Below are positions 36,630 to 48,612 of a stretch of 64,000 nucleotides of DNA, in pieces. The first letter of the stretch is position 1. Each line of letters starts with the position of its first letter. The position numbers were made by a program, and so were the translations under genes. The notes under the pieces are model-generated. The model did no database searches. It was not told the DNA's origin and was given only the letters and a program-made list of their open reading frames with translations. Source of the stretch: Istiophorus platypterus (lineage: Eukaryota; Chordata; Actinopteri; Istiophoriformes; Istiophoridae); the NCBI GenBank assembly GCA_016859345.1, contig CM029121.1, forward strand, positions 7,009,911 through 7,073,910, written 5' to 3'.

Positions 36630-37790
36630 TACACTGCCATTTTCAGAGGCTTGACAGTAATCGGACAAACGAAAACATTTTTAATCCTTGAATGAAAATC
36701 CTTTTGCTTTCACTGACTTTCTGAAGTCTGGAACCTTTGGATGTCTCAAAATGCTGAGTTTCCCCCACCAAGATGCTTCACCTGCCACATTCAGTTGCCG
36801 TGTTTGAGTCTTTCTGCCCTCATGTTATCAGTGAGTGAAAATCATGCTCAGCTGGATTGAGGTCAGTTGACTGATTTGGCTGTTGAATATTTGATTTATT
36901 TGCATTTAGAAGCTCCTGGGTTGCTCTTGCAGTATATTTTGGGTCATCTGTACCATCAAGCACTGTACTATTAATTTGGCTGAATCTGACCAGATAGTAT
37001 AGACCTATACATTTCAGAATTCATCCTGCTGCTGGTACAAGTTCATCTTGGTTTCATCATCCAGAGAGTCTTGTTCGAGAACTGGCCTGCCTTTTTTTAG
37101 ATGTTTTCTGGCAAAGTCTAATCCAGCCTTTACTTTTGAGTGTTATAAGTGGTTTGCACATGCGGTAAACCCTCTGTATATACATTCATGAATGCGTCTT
37201 TTGATTGGAAACTTTTGAGCTGGCTACATGATGTGAGGAAGGAAGGAAAGGATTCTGCAATCTTCTGCTTTAGTTGTCTTCTGTGGTCTTCCAGGCCTTC
37301 TGGCATTGCTGAGCTGACCACTGCATTACTTCTTTTTTATGAATGTTCCAGATTGTTGAATTGCCTACTCCTAGATTTTTGGCAATCTGTCTGATAGGGA
37401 TTTTTTTTTGTTTGTTTGTTTTCTCAGCCTAATGATGGCCTCCTTCATTTCCATCAACGCCTCCTTGGATCATATATTAAAGTTTCCATAAACAGCTACC
37501 AAATACAAAGTCAACACTTGGAATCAACTCCAGACCTTTTGCCTGCTTCATTTTTCATGAAATAAAGAGGGAACAAGCCACAATTAGACATGAAACTGAT
37601 CAGTGGTCAATTGCCCAATACTTTTGGCCTTCTGAATATGAGGGATTATATATAAAAATGAATATGATTCCTAAACGGTTACTGTAAAATTTTTGTGAAA
37701 CCCCTTGAATTAAAGCTAAAAATCTACACTTTGATCAAATCTTGATTTGTTCATTTCAAATCTGTTGTGGTTCTGTACAGAGGCAGTCAT
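36630..37790 (-). mobile_element. Decayed Tc1-like transposon (second family) downstream of metallothionein
   Basis: Landmarks in order include AGAGGCTTGACAGTAATCGG near the left end, CTGGATTGAGGTCAGTTGACTGATTTGGC, and CTCCTGGGTTGCT. They continue with TTTTGGGTCAT, TTCAGAATTCATCCTGCTGCT, GGTACAAGTTCATCTTGGTTTCATC, and AGATGTTTTCTGGCAAAGTCTAATC. Later blocks are TGTGGTCTTCCAGGCCTTCTGGC, CAGCCTAATGATGGCCTCCTTC and GCCCAATACTTTTGGCC, then TTGAATTAAAGCT near the right end. This is the complementary strand of a Tc1-like transposase. The segment between the CTGCTGCT and GGTACAAG blocks is missing. Stops and indels make it inactive. Family membership is from memory. Confidence 0.75.
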
Positions 37791-38094
37791 TTGAATCCCA
37801 AAACTTTTTCAGCCTTGCTGCTTGCATGGCTCTCAGCCAAGCTAAGAGCGAAGCTACAACTTTCCCAATACTGTGACCAGCTACTTACAGAACTAATGAC
37901 ATTCCCATCAGCTTCAGCTGTATTTTGTATTAAGTGCTCATTAGCAAATATTAGGTGCTAACAGGCAAAGTAAGATGTTTTATATTACCTGCATTGGCAA
38001 TACTCACTGAGCTTGTTATCATCCTCCTGTTTGCATTTAGATTAAAGCACAGAGCTACTAGCCTGGCCGAAGACTCTTGTTGTTTTGGTTCAAT

Positions 38095-38385
38095 ATCATC
38101 ATCCTCTGATGCAGCTGTTTTCAAACACAGTGGAGCCTTTTGCAGCTAAGAGACAGATATTTCCCTCAGGAGTTGGCAGAGACCAAAAACAGGAATAAAA
38201 GAAACTAAATATTGGACTTAGATTGTTCAGGTGGACACAAACACCACCCCATACGAATGATTATAATGTGAATATTTGAAAATGTTTCTGTAATATAACA
38301 AGTTTGTGTCATCATTTTAAAAGGTGATGATTTGTTAGAGCTGTTTATAGCTTATAGCTAACAAGTGACCACAAATCTGTTACTG
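38095..38385. repeat. Dispersed percomorph repeat fragment
   Basis: GTGGAGCC..GCAGCTAAGAGACAGATATTTCCCTCAGGAGTTGG, AGACCAAAAACAGG, AATATTGGACTTAG and CAGGTGGACACAAACACCA form a block order common in percomorph spacer DNA. A shorter related stretch occurs at about 3575-3640. Name not known to me. Confidence 0.45.
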
Positions 38386-38389
38386 CACA

Positions 38390-40020
38390 TTCAAGACAGA
38401 AAATGAGAATTTAAAAAAAATTAAATGTGTCACAATTATTTGATTGAGTGGTATATTAAGCTAGATAAAATTTTGTCATGAGACATAAAAAAATTTTTTT
38501 TAATATTGTATTCTGGGAGTGTCTGAAAAAGGCATAGGAGATCGGTATTTGTTAAACTTAAATAACCCTTATTTTTAGTAGAATTTGTACTGAACTTTCT
38601 CATGATGACTCAGGAATAAGAGAGGGAATGTGAAATGTAGTGGTATGGAAGTATTAAGTAGCATAAAATGGAAATATTCCATAAAGTACAAATATCTCAA
38701 AATTTTACTTAAGTATAGTACTTGACTAAATTACTCTTTGTTATATTCCACCACTGATCCCTACTCACCTCCACACACCTGGATTCATCATGGTCACTTC
38801 CATCATGATGAATTCAGGTCTGAGGACCTGAAATGGAGCACAGTTCTCATTCCAAGAGCCTACATCTGGCCTTGCCACATCAGTGACATTATGTTAATTT
38901 CAGGGTAGCCTAACTGTTCAGCTTTAAGGCTGTCATTTGTTAAATCTACCAACTTGAGGACACAGCTGCGCACGTACAGTATCATCCCAATCCTGAGTAC
39001 AAATTATCTCGTTGTGGATCAGATTATAATGCTTACATGGAACATAAGTAACCCGGTCACTCATATTTGATTTTTACACAGCAGTGTGACCTTTCAGATC
39101 TGGTAAGCCAAGCACATCTGGTACCTTCATCGGGTCTAGTCATATCTGTGTTTGTGTCAGTGCTTTAAGAAATTATGGTACATGTAAAATTGTCATCATC
39201 TAAAGAAAAGCTGCAGAGTTCCCGTGATGATGTTGTGAATAATGCCTCATATATACACTGTGTTTACACTGTCTTTCATGTTACTGTGAGGGAGTAGTTA
39301 ACCTTACAGGTGGTACTAGGGTGCAGTGCCTCCATTTTTGTGATATTAATATTATTATTATTATTATTATTATTGTGGTCCTGTTGTGTGGACATGACAG
39401 TTATGCAATATATGGAGGGCAATGAGCTCCTCTCCTTACCTTAATTTGTATTCTTTATTCATCTTTATTTTATTTTTCTTTGTATTAATTCTATCCATAT
39501 ATTGTACTTTCTACTCCACTACTTTTATTAGTATGTTTTTACTGACATTTTTAACGATGAACAATATAACATGCTTTTAAAATAACCAAAATGTCAATGC
39601 AGGGAATTTTTTTGGGACACTTTCTGTTACTGAATAAAAGAGAAGGCCGAAGACAGCAAGATTAATGAGAACAACATGATGATGGGCCAGGCGACCTCTA
39701 AGAGTCGGGCCTAAAAAGCTGAACAGAGCTAATGTATGTGGTCCGACTATATGCAAAGTCCAAGAGGGAAGGAAAAGGTTTGAAAAAGTGACCAAATTCA
39801 TGCTGAGTAATTCACTAGAGATTAAACCGGTGGTCTCCAACCATTTTGGCTTCTGACGTCTTAAGAAAACAATTTTCACAGGAGTGACATCACCAAGACG
39901 GAACTTACTAACAGGCGGAACAAAAGAGGACACTGGTTTCTGGTAGGAACAGTGACAGCGACGCAACGACGGAAGTATCGCGTTGTTTCCGTGTTCAGGA
40001 CTGAATTTTAAACTTCTATC
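38390..40020. other. Intergenic spacer before steep1
   Basis: No gene recognised. An (ATT)n tract lies at 39344-39374. The right end, within 150 bases of steep1, becomes CpG-containing and is the likely promoter. Confidence 0.5.
39344..39374. repeat. (ATT)n microsatellite
   Basis: About ten ATT units upstream of steep1. Confidence 0.9.
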
Positions 40021-40033
40021 TTGTTTTGTCGAC

Positions 40034-40051
40034 ATGGCGTCTCAGCAGTAG
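40034..40051 (+). other. Upstream mini-ORF in the steep1 leader
   Basis: ATG GCG TCT CAG CAG TAG, a five-codon frame with a favourable GACATGG context, ends 46 bases before the steep1 ATG. If it lies in the mRNA, it would dampen or condition steep1 translation. Confidence 0.45.
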
Positions 40052-40097
40052 TGTTTATCAATAGTACTGCGATTAAACCCAATTCAAGTGACCGAAC

Positions 40098-40775
40098 ATG
40101 CCGAAGGTCGTGTCCAGAAGTGTCGTGTGCTCAGACACCAGAGACAGAGAAGAGTACGACGACGGAGAAAAGCCTCTTCACGTCTACTACTGCCTGTGTG
40201 GGCAGATGGTGCTGGTGCTGGACTGCCAGCTCGAGAAGCTGCCCATGAGGCCACGGGACCGAGCCAGGGTCATCGACGCGGCCAAACATGCCCACAAGTT
40301 CTGCAACGTGGAGGAGGACGAAAACGCGTACATCAAGAGAGCAGAGGGCATCGAGAAGCAGCACCGCAAGAAATGCGGCAAGTGCGGCCTGCTGCTCTTC
40401 TACCAGCACCAGGAGAAGAACAACCCGGCGACCTTCATCGTGGACGGAGCCGTGGTCAAGTTCGGACAGGGCTTCGGCAACACCAGCGTCTACAGCCAGA
40501 AGCAGCCGGAGGCTCCCAAGAAAGTCCGAGTGATGATGACCAAACGGACCAAAGACATGGGCAAGTTCAGCTCCGTCACGGTGTCCACCATAGACGAGGA
40601 GGAGGAGGAGATCGAGGCCAGGGAGGTTGCGGACTCGTACGCCCAAAACGCCAAGGTGATCGAGAAGCAGCTGGAGAGGAAGGGCATGAGCAAGAGAAGG
40701 CTGCAGGAGCTGGCTGAGCTGGAGGCCAAGAAGGCGAAGATGAAGGGCACACTCATCGACAACCAGTTCAAGTAG
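40098..40775 (+). CDS. steep1: STING ER exit protein 1 (CXorf56 / UPF0428 family), intronless
   Basis: One uninterrupted frame of 225 residues (human 222), starting MPKVVSRSVVCSDTRDREEY. The C-terminal third (from about MTKRTKDMGKFSSV to TLIDNQFK) appears identical to human as I recall it. Cysteines C32xC34 and C93xxC96, with C43 and C69, suggest a zinc-binding fold. An acidic EEEEE run at about 167-171 precedes a charged coiled coil to the end. The human protein binds STING and promotes membrane curvature and COPII export from the endoplasmic reticulum, enabling interferon signalling. Human STEEP1 has several introns, so this copy looks like a retained retrogene. It has GC-rich codon choice and AATAAA at 41069. 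There are no disabling changes, so it is probably functional. Confidence 0.95.
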   Translation: MPKVVSRSVVCSDTRDREEYDDGEKPLHVYYCLCGQMVLVLDCQLEKLPMRPRDRARVIDAAKHAHKFCNVEEDENAYIKRAEGIEKQHRKKCGKCGLLLFYQHQEKNNPATFIVDGAVVKFGQGFGNTSVYSQKQPEAPKKVRVMMTKRTKDMGKFSSVTVSTIDEEEEEIEAREVADSYAQNAKVIEKQLERKGMSKRRLQELAELEAKKAKMKGTLIDNQFK

Positions 40776-41068
40776 ATGGGTCTGACTCCGGGACAGGGAC
40801 ACAGGAACTGACTGACGGTTGCATTGTGGGTGTCTTCACACACACTGAAGTACAGCGGATCCTGCAGCTCCACTGACCTGACCTGTCCAGTACTGGCCCA
40901 TCGACTTGTCTGGGGCAATAGAACTCCAGTGGACAAAGAGAGTTGTATATATTTGGACATGTAGAAACAAGACTGATAATGTGTGTGGGTGTGGCATATT
41001 AAGATGGTGATCTTGGAGGAAGTTTAAATTTGTTTTAAAATGTTCTTTTGTACAAAATTAAAAGACCA

Positions 41069-41074
41069 AATAAA
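41069..41074 (+). other. steep1 polyadenylation signal
   Basis: AATAAA about 294 bases after the stop codon. Confidence 0.7.
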
Positions 41075-41079
41075 CCTTA

Positions 41080-43430
41080 AAACTGTCAAATACTTGTGTA
41101 GAGGTCTTGAAAATGTGTTATCTTATTTAGTTATTAGTTACTTATATAGTTATTTATTTATTTAGTTTAAGTCAGTCATCAAGAAAACATGCCAAAAACT
41201 CTGCTACGATCCCTAAATGTGAGGATTTGCAGCTTTCTGTTTTACATGACTCGAAAGTCATTATCATTGGGGTTGGACTGTTGATAGAATAATGCAAGCT
41301 ATTGAAAGTCTCTTTTTTTAAAATGTATCTGACATGTTGTAGATTTAATAATTAATGAATTACAAGAAGAAATAACCACTAGATTAATCAATTATTCTTT
41401 TTTATCACAACCTTAAAAACAGGATTACAAATTGTCAATAAGCCTTTATACACAGAGGATGTTTTGACTCAGCATGGTAGGAGAGGCACAGCTGTAAATA
41501 GATAAGCTGAAAGATGGCTGAGTATGTTTCAGCAGCTAAGTGGAATTCAGTCATCAGGTGGCAGTGAATTCAGTATTTGTACTGTATATCCTGATGCCTT
41601 TAGAAGTCTGTTTTTTTGGTTCAGCTATTTTGTAAAAGAGACCTTGATTTTCATGTATGATCATAACTGAAAACCCCAAAATTCAGTCATTCATCCACAT
41701 ACACTCATTTATGTATGCACGTATACAACCCTAGGTTTGCATAGTACTCACTGGGAAATTAAGAATATTAATATCATTTTTAAAATGTTCACAGCATTTT
41801 AAAATATTTTTTATTAAGATATGAATAACTACTACATGTAATGTTTAAAATGCTTTCTATCAGACAGAAATTTGAGGCTTTCTGTGTCAGACAGTGATTC
41901 GTGAGAAGATGGGGAAATGTAGGTCAGTGTCTAACTCGCAGGTCGGACCCTGAATGTAGGTCACACAAATACAGGACAAGTTAGGATAACAATGTGTTTG
42001 TAGACTGGATCACAGCATGGCCACAGCTGATTTATTTAGAGCCGCAGATGAATGCTTGTCTTTCCCATGGTAAAGAATATGGTAATCCCATGGTAATTTT
42101 TTATTTTTAATTTATTTATACATACATCCAAACCTATGAATCAACACAGGTTTAAAATTGAAATACCTATGAAAGTACAACTGTTTTTTAAATTGTCAAG
42201 ACGGAAAAAATCCAGGTGGAACTAATAACATGCAGAATGAAGTAATTAGGTGTAGTGACATGTCAATACATCTGAAAGGCACAAGCACTCCCGTGATGTG
42301 TTCTCTATGTTGTTTAACAGAGGAAACAAATGCACATGCTGTATTATATAAGGAAGTAGCTCTGGGGGTTTGCGCTCCACATGACCAGATCTGTCCTAAC
42401 AAAGCAAAAGACTGTATCATGGAAGCTGGCATCCATCAAGCTGTCTGGGCTTTTTCAGCTAAAGCCAGTTTCATCTTGTGAGGCAACAGCAAAGGTTAAA
42501 ATAAAACTGCAAAATTTGCCTCCGTTTCTAAATTTATGTCTTACACTGGTATATTGGTATGATATTTCTCCATGTATTTCTCCATGTAGCAACCTACATA
42601 TCAAAATGTGTGAATCCTGTTAATCTTACATACAGAGTATGCAGAACTTCTATCTGCCTATCATAAAAGATGTCTGGAGAGAGGCAAAAAACATCAAGAG
42701 AGGGAAAGAAACATTTTAATCATCATATGTTACTGTTTGCAAACAGACAGAGATTAAGTAAATCTACTCATATACCAACCTATATTGACATAAACTCACT
42801 TGACCCGAGAATGTTTGGTGTTTTAGTCTCATCCTCATAAAACTGTTACGTCATATGCCCTAGTTAGCATCAAAGGAGGGAATGCAGGGTTGCTTCACAT
42901 ACTGATCATTAACCTTCTAAGGGTCAACAGTTTAGAGTTTGTATGTTTGCATGGTGAAGGATACAGAAAGAAATACATCTAAAAGAAAAACCCTTTTGAA
43001 ATTCAAGAGACTATTTTAAGACAGTCATAAGATTTTCTACAAGTCCCATTCAAAGTGGGTGTAAAGGGGAATGTATGACTGTAACCTTGCAAAAAAAATG
43101 ATGTTTTTCCTGCCCTCAGAACAATGTATGCCATTCAGACATATTTGATGGAGGAATAACAGTATGTTGCTCCTATGGACATTGGATATCAATATTAGTC
43201 ACATGTTTTAAAGTCAAGCTGCAGTGTAAGGTCACTGAAATAATTCCCCAGCCAAAAAATAAAATCATAGTCAAGGAATCAAAACAAAAAATAAGAAATG
43301 CTTAGTCCTGCTTTGGTGTGTAAGTAACCTAGACTATGTCGTGAGTTGTCGTGCTTATGTTTTTACTGAATAACATGATTTTTAGGTTTGACATCATTTT
43401 TGTTTGCCGGTTTTTTGCTGTTGTTTCTGT
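41080..43430. other. Intergenic spacer between steep1 and nup93
   Basis: AT-rich sequence without recognisable genes, RNA genes or repeat families. Confidence 0.5.
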
Positions 43431-43439
43431 AAGTCTCCT

Positions 43440-44040
43440 TTTTTCACAGTCCCCCCGCCCACTAGGTGGAGCAGCGAACTTTGTCGCGTCCCGACAATAG
43501 ACGAGCAAGTGCGACCTCCGGCGGGGACCGAGCGACGTCCAATCAGCGTCGACTCCAGAAGTGCCGGGGCAAATAACATACTTTAATGCATGTTGATGTT
43601 AAACAAGACTGAATAAGAGGTAATAACTGTAATCACACTCACCTGAGGGACACAGACAGGGCCATCCATACATCTGCCCCACATAACAGGTATGAGGTTC
43701 GTCTGCTTCCGACGGTGTGAAGTCAAAAATTTGCAATTTATGTGAGCATGCGAGAGAATGTTAGCAATTAGGCCAGCTAGCTAAGTCCGGAGCGCCATTC
43801 ATTTGACTGGAGCTACTGAAGTATACTAACAACGCTGGGTCGGAAAATAAACCGAGGTCGTCGTGGTGATTTTTATTCTAGTGTCTAATTTGTCTTTCCC
43901 GGCAACTGAAACCGAATGTCGTCTGCTGTTGTCTGCTAGCCGAGGCGTTAGCATTGTGCTAAGGCTAGGCTACCGTGACAACCATGCGCGGGCCACAGGT
44001 GCCAGCAGGGTCGTGTCAGCTGTCAAAATTATGGTGGGAA
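43440..44040 (+). promoter_or_regulatory. Probable nup93 promoter and untranslated first exon region
   Basis: CpG density rises here. CCAATCAGCG (a CCAAT box) lies near 43539. A CTCF-like core CCACTAGGTGGAGC is at 43459-43472. The first coding exon of nup93 begins at an acceptor (TGTAG, ending 44468), so an upstream noncoding exon must exist, but its limits are not determined. Confidence 0.45.
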
Positions 44041-44244
44041 ATCGCTGCTGTCTCGTAGTATCCATTGTCATTAGATATTCTGACTTTGTCTGAGATTTAT
44101 TCATTGTGATTTTACCCAAATGCAGCGCTTAATCGTAATAGAGAATCTTCTCTTAGACCTTTTTGTTAAGCCAATCATCCAATTACTTACGGGTCCTTAA
44201 AGTTGGTGGTAGTACCCATAAAACGCCCGTTCATCCAGTGTGAA

Positions 44245-44345
44245 TATGAGTGTGCTCAAATTAAAGCTGAAAGTTGGCATGATAATCTCATAGTCATTGT
44301 TTCATGTTAGATAAAGTTTGCTAAGCACAAAACTTAAAACAAGTA
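44245..44345. mobile_element. Small fragment resembling a Tc1-like element end
   Basis: GTGCTCAAATTAAAGCTGAAAGTTGGCATGATAATCTC matches the arrangement at 19068 and the one near 37712. The rest is unrecognisable. It lies just upstream of the first nup93 coding exon. Confidence 0.35.
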
Positions 44346-44472
44346 CATCACTTCATCACAAAGTTCCAAACCTCAATAAAGACTATATGTCTCCCAGCCA
44401 TATTTAGTTGCAGTCCAAATTCGCTGTCATCTTATTCGCTCATTTAAACACTTCCTCTCCCTGTGTAGAGAT

Positions 44473-47400
44473 ATGGATGCAGAGGGTTTTGGGGAGCTGC
44501 TCCAGCAGGCAGAGCAGCTGGCTGCAGAGACGGAGGCCGTGTCAGAACTGCCACATGTTGAGAGGAACCTCCAGGAGATCCAACAGGCTGGGGAAAGGCT
44601 TCGATCCCGCACCCTGACCCGCACCTCACAAGATGCTGCTGATGTAAAAGCGTAAGAAAAATGTCCCTCTCACATGCGGTCATAATGAACAGTCTAGAAA
44701 AGCTCAGTTGTTCCATTATCTTCCTGTATAGTGCCCATAAAACCCATACATTAAATTACAGAATCATCTGCCTCTGGAAAATGAGTAGTTGTCTGTAATT
44801 TTACATAGTCCTCACCTGAAACTTTGATGCCCTTTTCTCTTTTTATTCTTAGGGCTGGATATTGGTACTGAACTCAGGATTGAATTCAGTTGACATTCTC
44901 ACAGTCCAGAATCGATCCATTGTGATTTGATTAAATTAAACTCTTGATGATTCAGTTGAATAGCAATGTTGCTTGAACTACACCCCAGAATTTATCATGC
45001 AAATTCAAATTTCTTGTACATTCAATAAATGAGCAACACTGCTGAATATAAAACATTTCCGTATTATAAAACTGGACTAATGATTTATTTTCCTTGGCAA
45101 ATACATATTTTTTTTTGTCTAATAATACATATTTTTGAAAAATAAATTCTGTCCTGTAAAATTACACCTGGACTGCGGGTAGCAGTTGCTTCAACTATAA
45201 ACAAAACATCCAATTTATTTATCACTTTGAGCACAGACAGGGCAGACACCATTTCTTAACACAATTCATCAGCACTGTTTATTTGGACAAGATATCAGTC
45301 TGATATCTGCCACTGGATAGTTAGTGCTAACTACCCAGCAGGGACAGACTGAGTCACAACAGCCTTGTAAAATGAGATGTGGACAGTTACAATCTACTGT
45401 ATGTGGACCAACCACAGTTTTGGGACTGTCGCGACTAAAGGTAGCTCAGATAGCAGCTATCATTTTCATTACCTTTTAACTGAAAATGTATGTGTGTATA
45501 TTTATTTAGTTATTTTCCCCCAGTTTATAATAACTCAATTTCCAGATTTCACACATGCAGCCCTAACTGAACGCACATTACATTTAGCACACTTTACTTG
45601 TTTACCTGGAAAAGGCACAAATGCAAAGATCAATGGCTGGATTTTAAGAATCGATTGTAGCTCATTCAATTAAAAATCACAGTCATTAGAAAATCCTGTT
45701 TGTTTATTTTTTTTTTTTTATTAATGGTCATGGATAATAATGTATGTGATACAGTTATAACTGCCAAATTGTTAATATGAATGAAAATGTGAAATGCAAC
45801 AGCACTTACTAGATAATTTTTTGATCCTCTTTAAAATGTGCATACTAATATGGGCTGTGGGCTTTTTGTTTTAAGAAATACAGTGGACTCAAAAAGTCAC
45901 ATTCCACATTCCCTTTCCCTTGAATCGGAAAGTGGTCTCAGGTCTGAGTGGATCTGTTAAAACGATTTAAGTTAATTGACTCATGTTTCACACATTCAAA
46001 ATTTATAATAAATATAAAATAGAAACCATATATTAGAATTTCATTCGTTTTCCCTCTAAATGTTTTAAGATAAACCATTTATAATTTTTATGGAACTGAT
46101 GTGACGAGATCTTCAACCAGTCTTGTGTTCCCTCTAGTGGTTGTCAAGGAGAACTACAGTTATTTGTAAGTTTTACTTTCATCTTAGTCCTTCAGTTACA
46201 CTCATTCGTTCTCATCCCTTCTCTGTCTCACTCTCAGGTCAATCCTCCTCGGTTCAAGAGGCTTAGACATTTTCCACATTTCTCAGAGGTTGGAAAGTCT
46301 AAGTGCTGCAACCACATTTGAGCCCCTGGAGCCGGTTAAAGACACTGACATACAGGTATGAATGACATAAAAGGCTGTGAGTCCAGCTAGCTACTGGCTT
46401 TGTAGTTTCATCACACTTGTCCAGGTTGTTTCATTAGAGAGAGGCTGTTCACTAGAGAGAGATTGTTTCAGATATCAAAATGATAGAGTGATCGTTCTTT
46501 TTCTAGAAGCCATCTTTGGCTCAGCATATGCAACTCAAAACAAATGCTTGAGTCCATTAACCAGATAACAACTGAGAACTAAATTTTGGTTTTGGGTGAA
46601 GCTATGGAAATAATATGAATTAGCTACAGCTAAGAAAGCCTACATGCAACATTAACAGTCTTAGTTAAGGTCTGGAGGAGGAAATAAAATGTTACTGAAT
46701 GTTACTATGGGACCTTTGAGTGACAAAAATGCTTGCGGCTTGAGTAACAGGCTTTGTTTTTGTTGACAGTGAAGAAAGGTCATTACAAAAGATGTAGTAA
46801 TGAGCATGTCAAAATCACACTACTGTATCTGAAGAGTTGCAGAGAGTACAAAAATTTAATGGAACATCTGGTATAGGTGTAACAATACACATATTGTAGT
46901 TTGTATCAATACCGTTACGTAACCTGCTCTTTCTATAAAGCTGCGTCAGTGTTTGCATCTCTCCTCTCTTACACTCTCCTCACAACCCCACCCTCACTCT
47001 CCCTTTACGTCTGTGCGTAAATCCGGCCCCACTCGCTCAAAAGTGCTTCAACAACATGGAGGGAGACACAGCCCGATCCACTCAATATATTTTTTCATTT
47101 ACATTAACATATTTTGCAGCTCTATATTTTTTATTTTTGTTCCGTTTACATTTTTTTAAATTGTTTTTTGTATGGCTTTGTGTTTTGTCAAACAGATGAA
47201 GAAGAACCCGTAATGTACTCTATTGTAATCAGTCTGTTATAATTTTTGAAAACAACTGAAGGCTCATTCTTAGACAGAGGCCTATTTTTATTTATTAGAG
47301 ATGATTTATTTTGTATAATTTTTCATTTACATGTTTTGCAGCTGTATATTTTCAAACAGGGAAGAAAACCCAATCTTTGCTTTTTATTTTGATCACAGTC

Positions 47401-48573
47401 TGTCTAAAGAAAGTGCTTTTGACATCTCACATGTGGCTTTCACCTAGAACTGAAAACTGAGGCGTCTACTTAAAAAATACCCAGATATATATCATGTATC
47501 GCCACTCAGCATAAGAATACCAAGATATAATTTTTGGCCCTGACAAATTTTAATCAATACAGGTTATGGCATGAATGTGTTAGTCCAATATATATATTAA
47601 CATAAAGAGAGAAACAACTAAAGTGTTCGCTGAAATCTTGAACATTTGTAATAAATATTTACTACTGTTTTTTGTCACGTTTTGTCAGATATATAGAAGC
47701 GGTAGAGTTTTGTATTTAGAACTGTTTCTTAACTGAACTGTGTTACTGGATAGTGGTTGACTGCTGGAAAACCTTATTTGTGTAGCAGGGAGAGGAAGAA
47801 GTGATACGTTTCTGTTAGCAGACACTTATCCTGACTTAATTACAGCAGATGAAAAAAACAGTCAGTTTGCTTCCTGTAGAAGTAATATGTGATTATGGGT
47901 TGCAATAGATGGGTGCTTGGTTGAGGTATGGTAGGATAAACACTGTCATATACCTATGGGTTTTGGCCGTAAAACTGTAGAAAAATGGTGCGATTTGCTT
48001 ATAGATAATTTTGGTTTCTCTACTTGATCAAATGATATGCCAAGAAACTGAAGAAAGAATTAATTAAGATCAGCAATCAATAAGCAGATTTAGATAGAAA
48101 ATAAAAAATACATCTCCAGGAGGTATTAAACCCATAATGACAGAGAAGTAGGAGTAGCATAAAGCAGATTCAGCTAATTTTTTACAGTTACCCTTGTTTT
48201 GGTGAAATCTTTTGTGCCGTGAAATAAAAATGTAAAGTTAGTTTTTTTTATACTGTGGTGTTATATTGCTCATATCAGCTATATATTTCTAAAAGACATT
48301 GTGTAATATAATTTTGTTGTAAAAACTTTGCTTTCAGTGTCAGTTGCAGTTATCATCAGCTGCAGCACATATTGAACTAGCTGTTTTGAATATTATGTCC
48401 ATGTCTTATAGTCTCTTTCTACATTCGCATATTTCTTTCTCTTTCGCTGTCCAGCATTCCTTCTTTTACATTTACTCATCTGTTTTCATCAACATCTTTG
48501 ATTCTTCTTGGTCAACTGGATATACTGTATGTTAGCATTGGTGGGTTTGACTGACTTAGTGGCTGAACACTCA

Positions 48574-48612
<39 letters not shown>

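Noticed and set aside
39577..40035. 152-codon minus-strand frame upstream of steep1
   Set aside because: It overlaps the steep1 promoter and a probable dispersed repeat, has no family match, and its composition looks non-coding.
40131..40960. Long antisense open frames (223 and 156 codons) over steep1
   Set aside because: They are shadows of the GC-rich, biased steep1 coding sequence and match no known protein.
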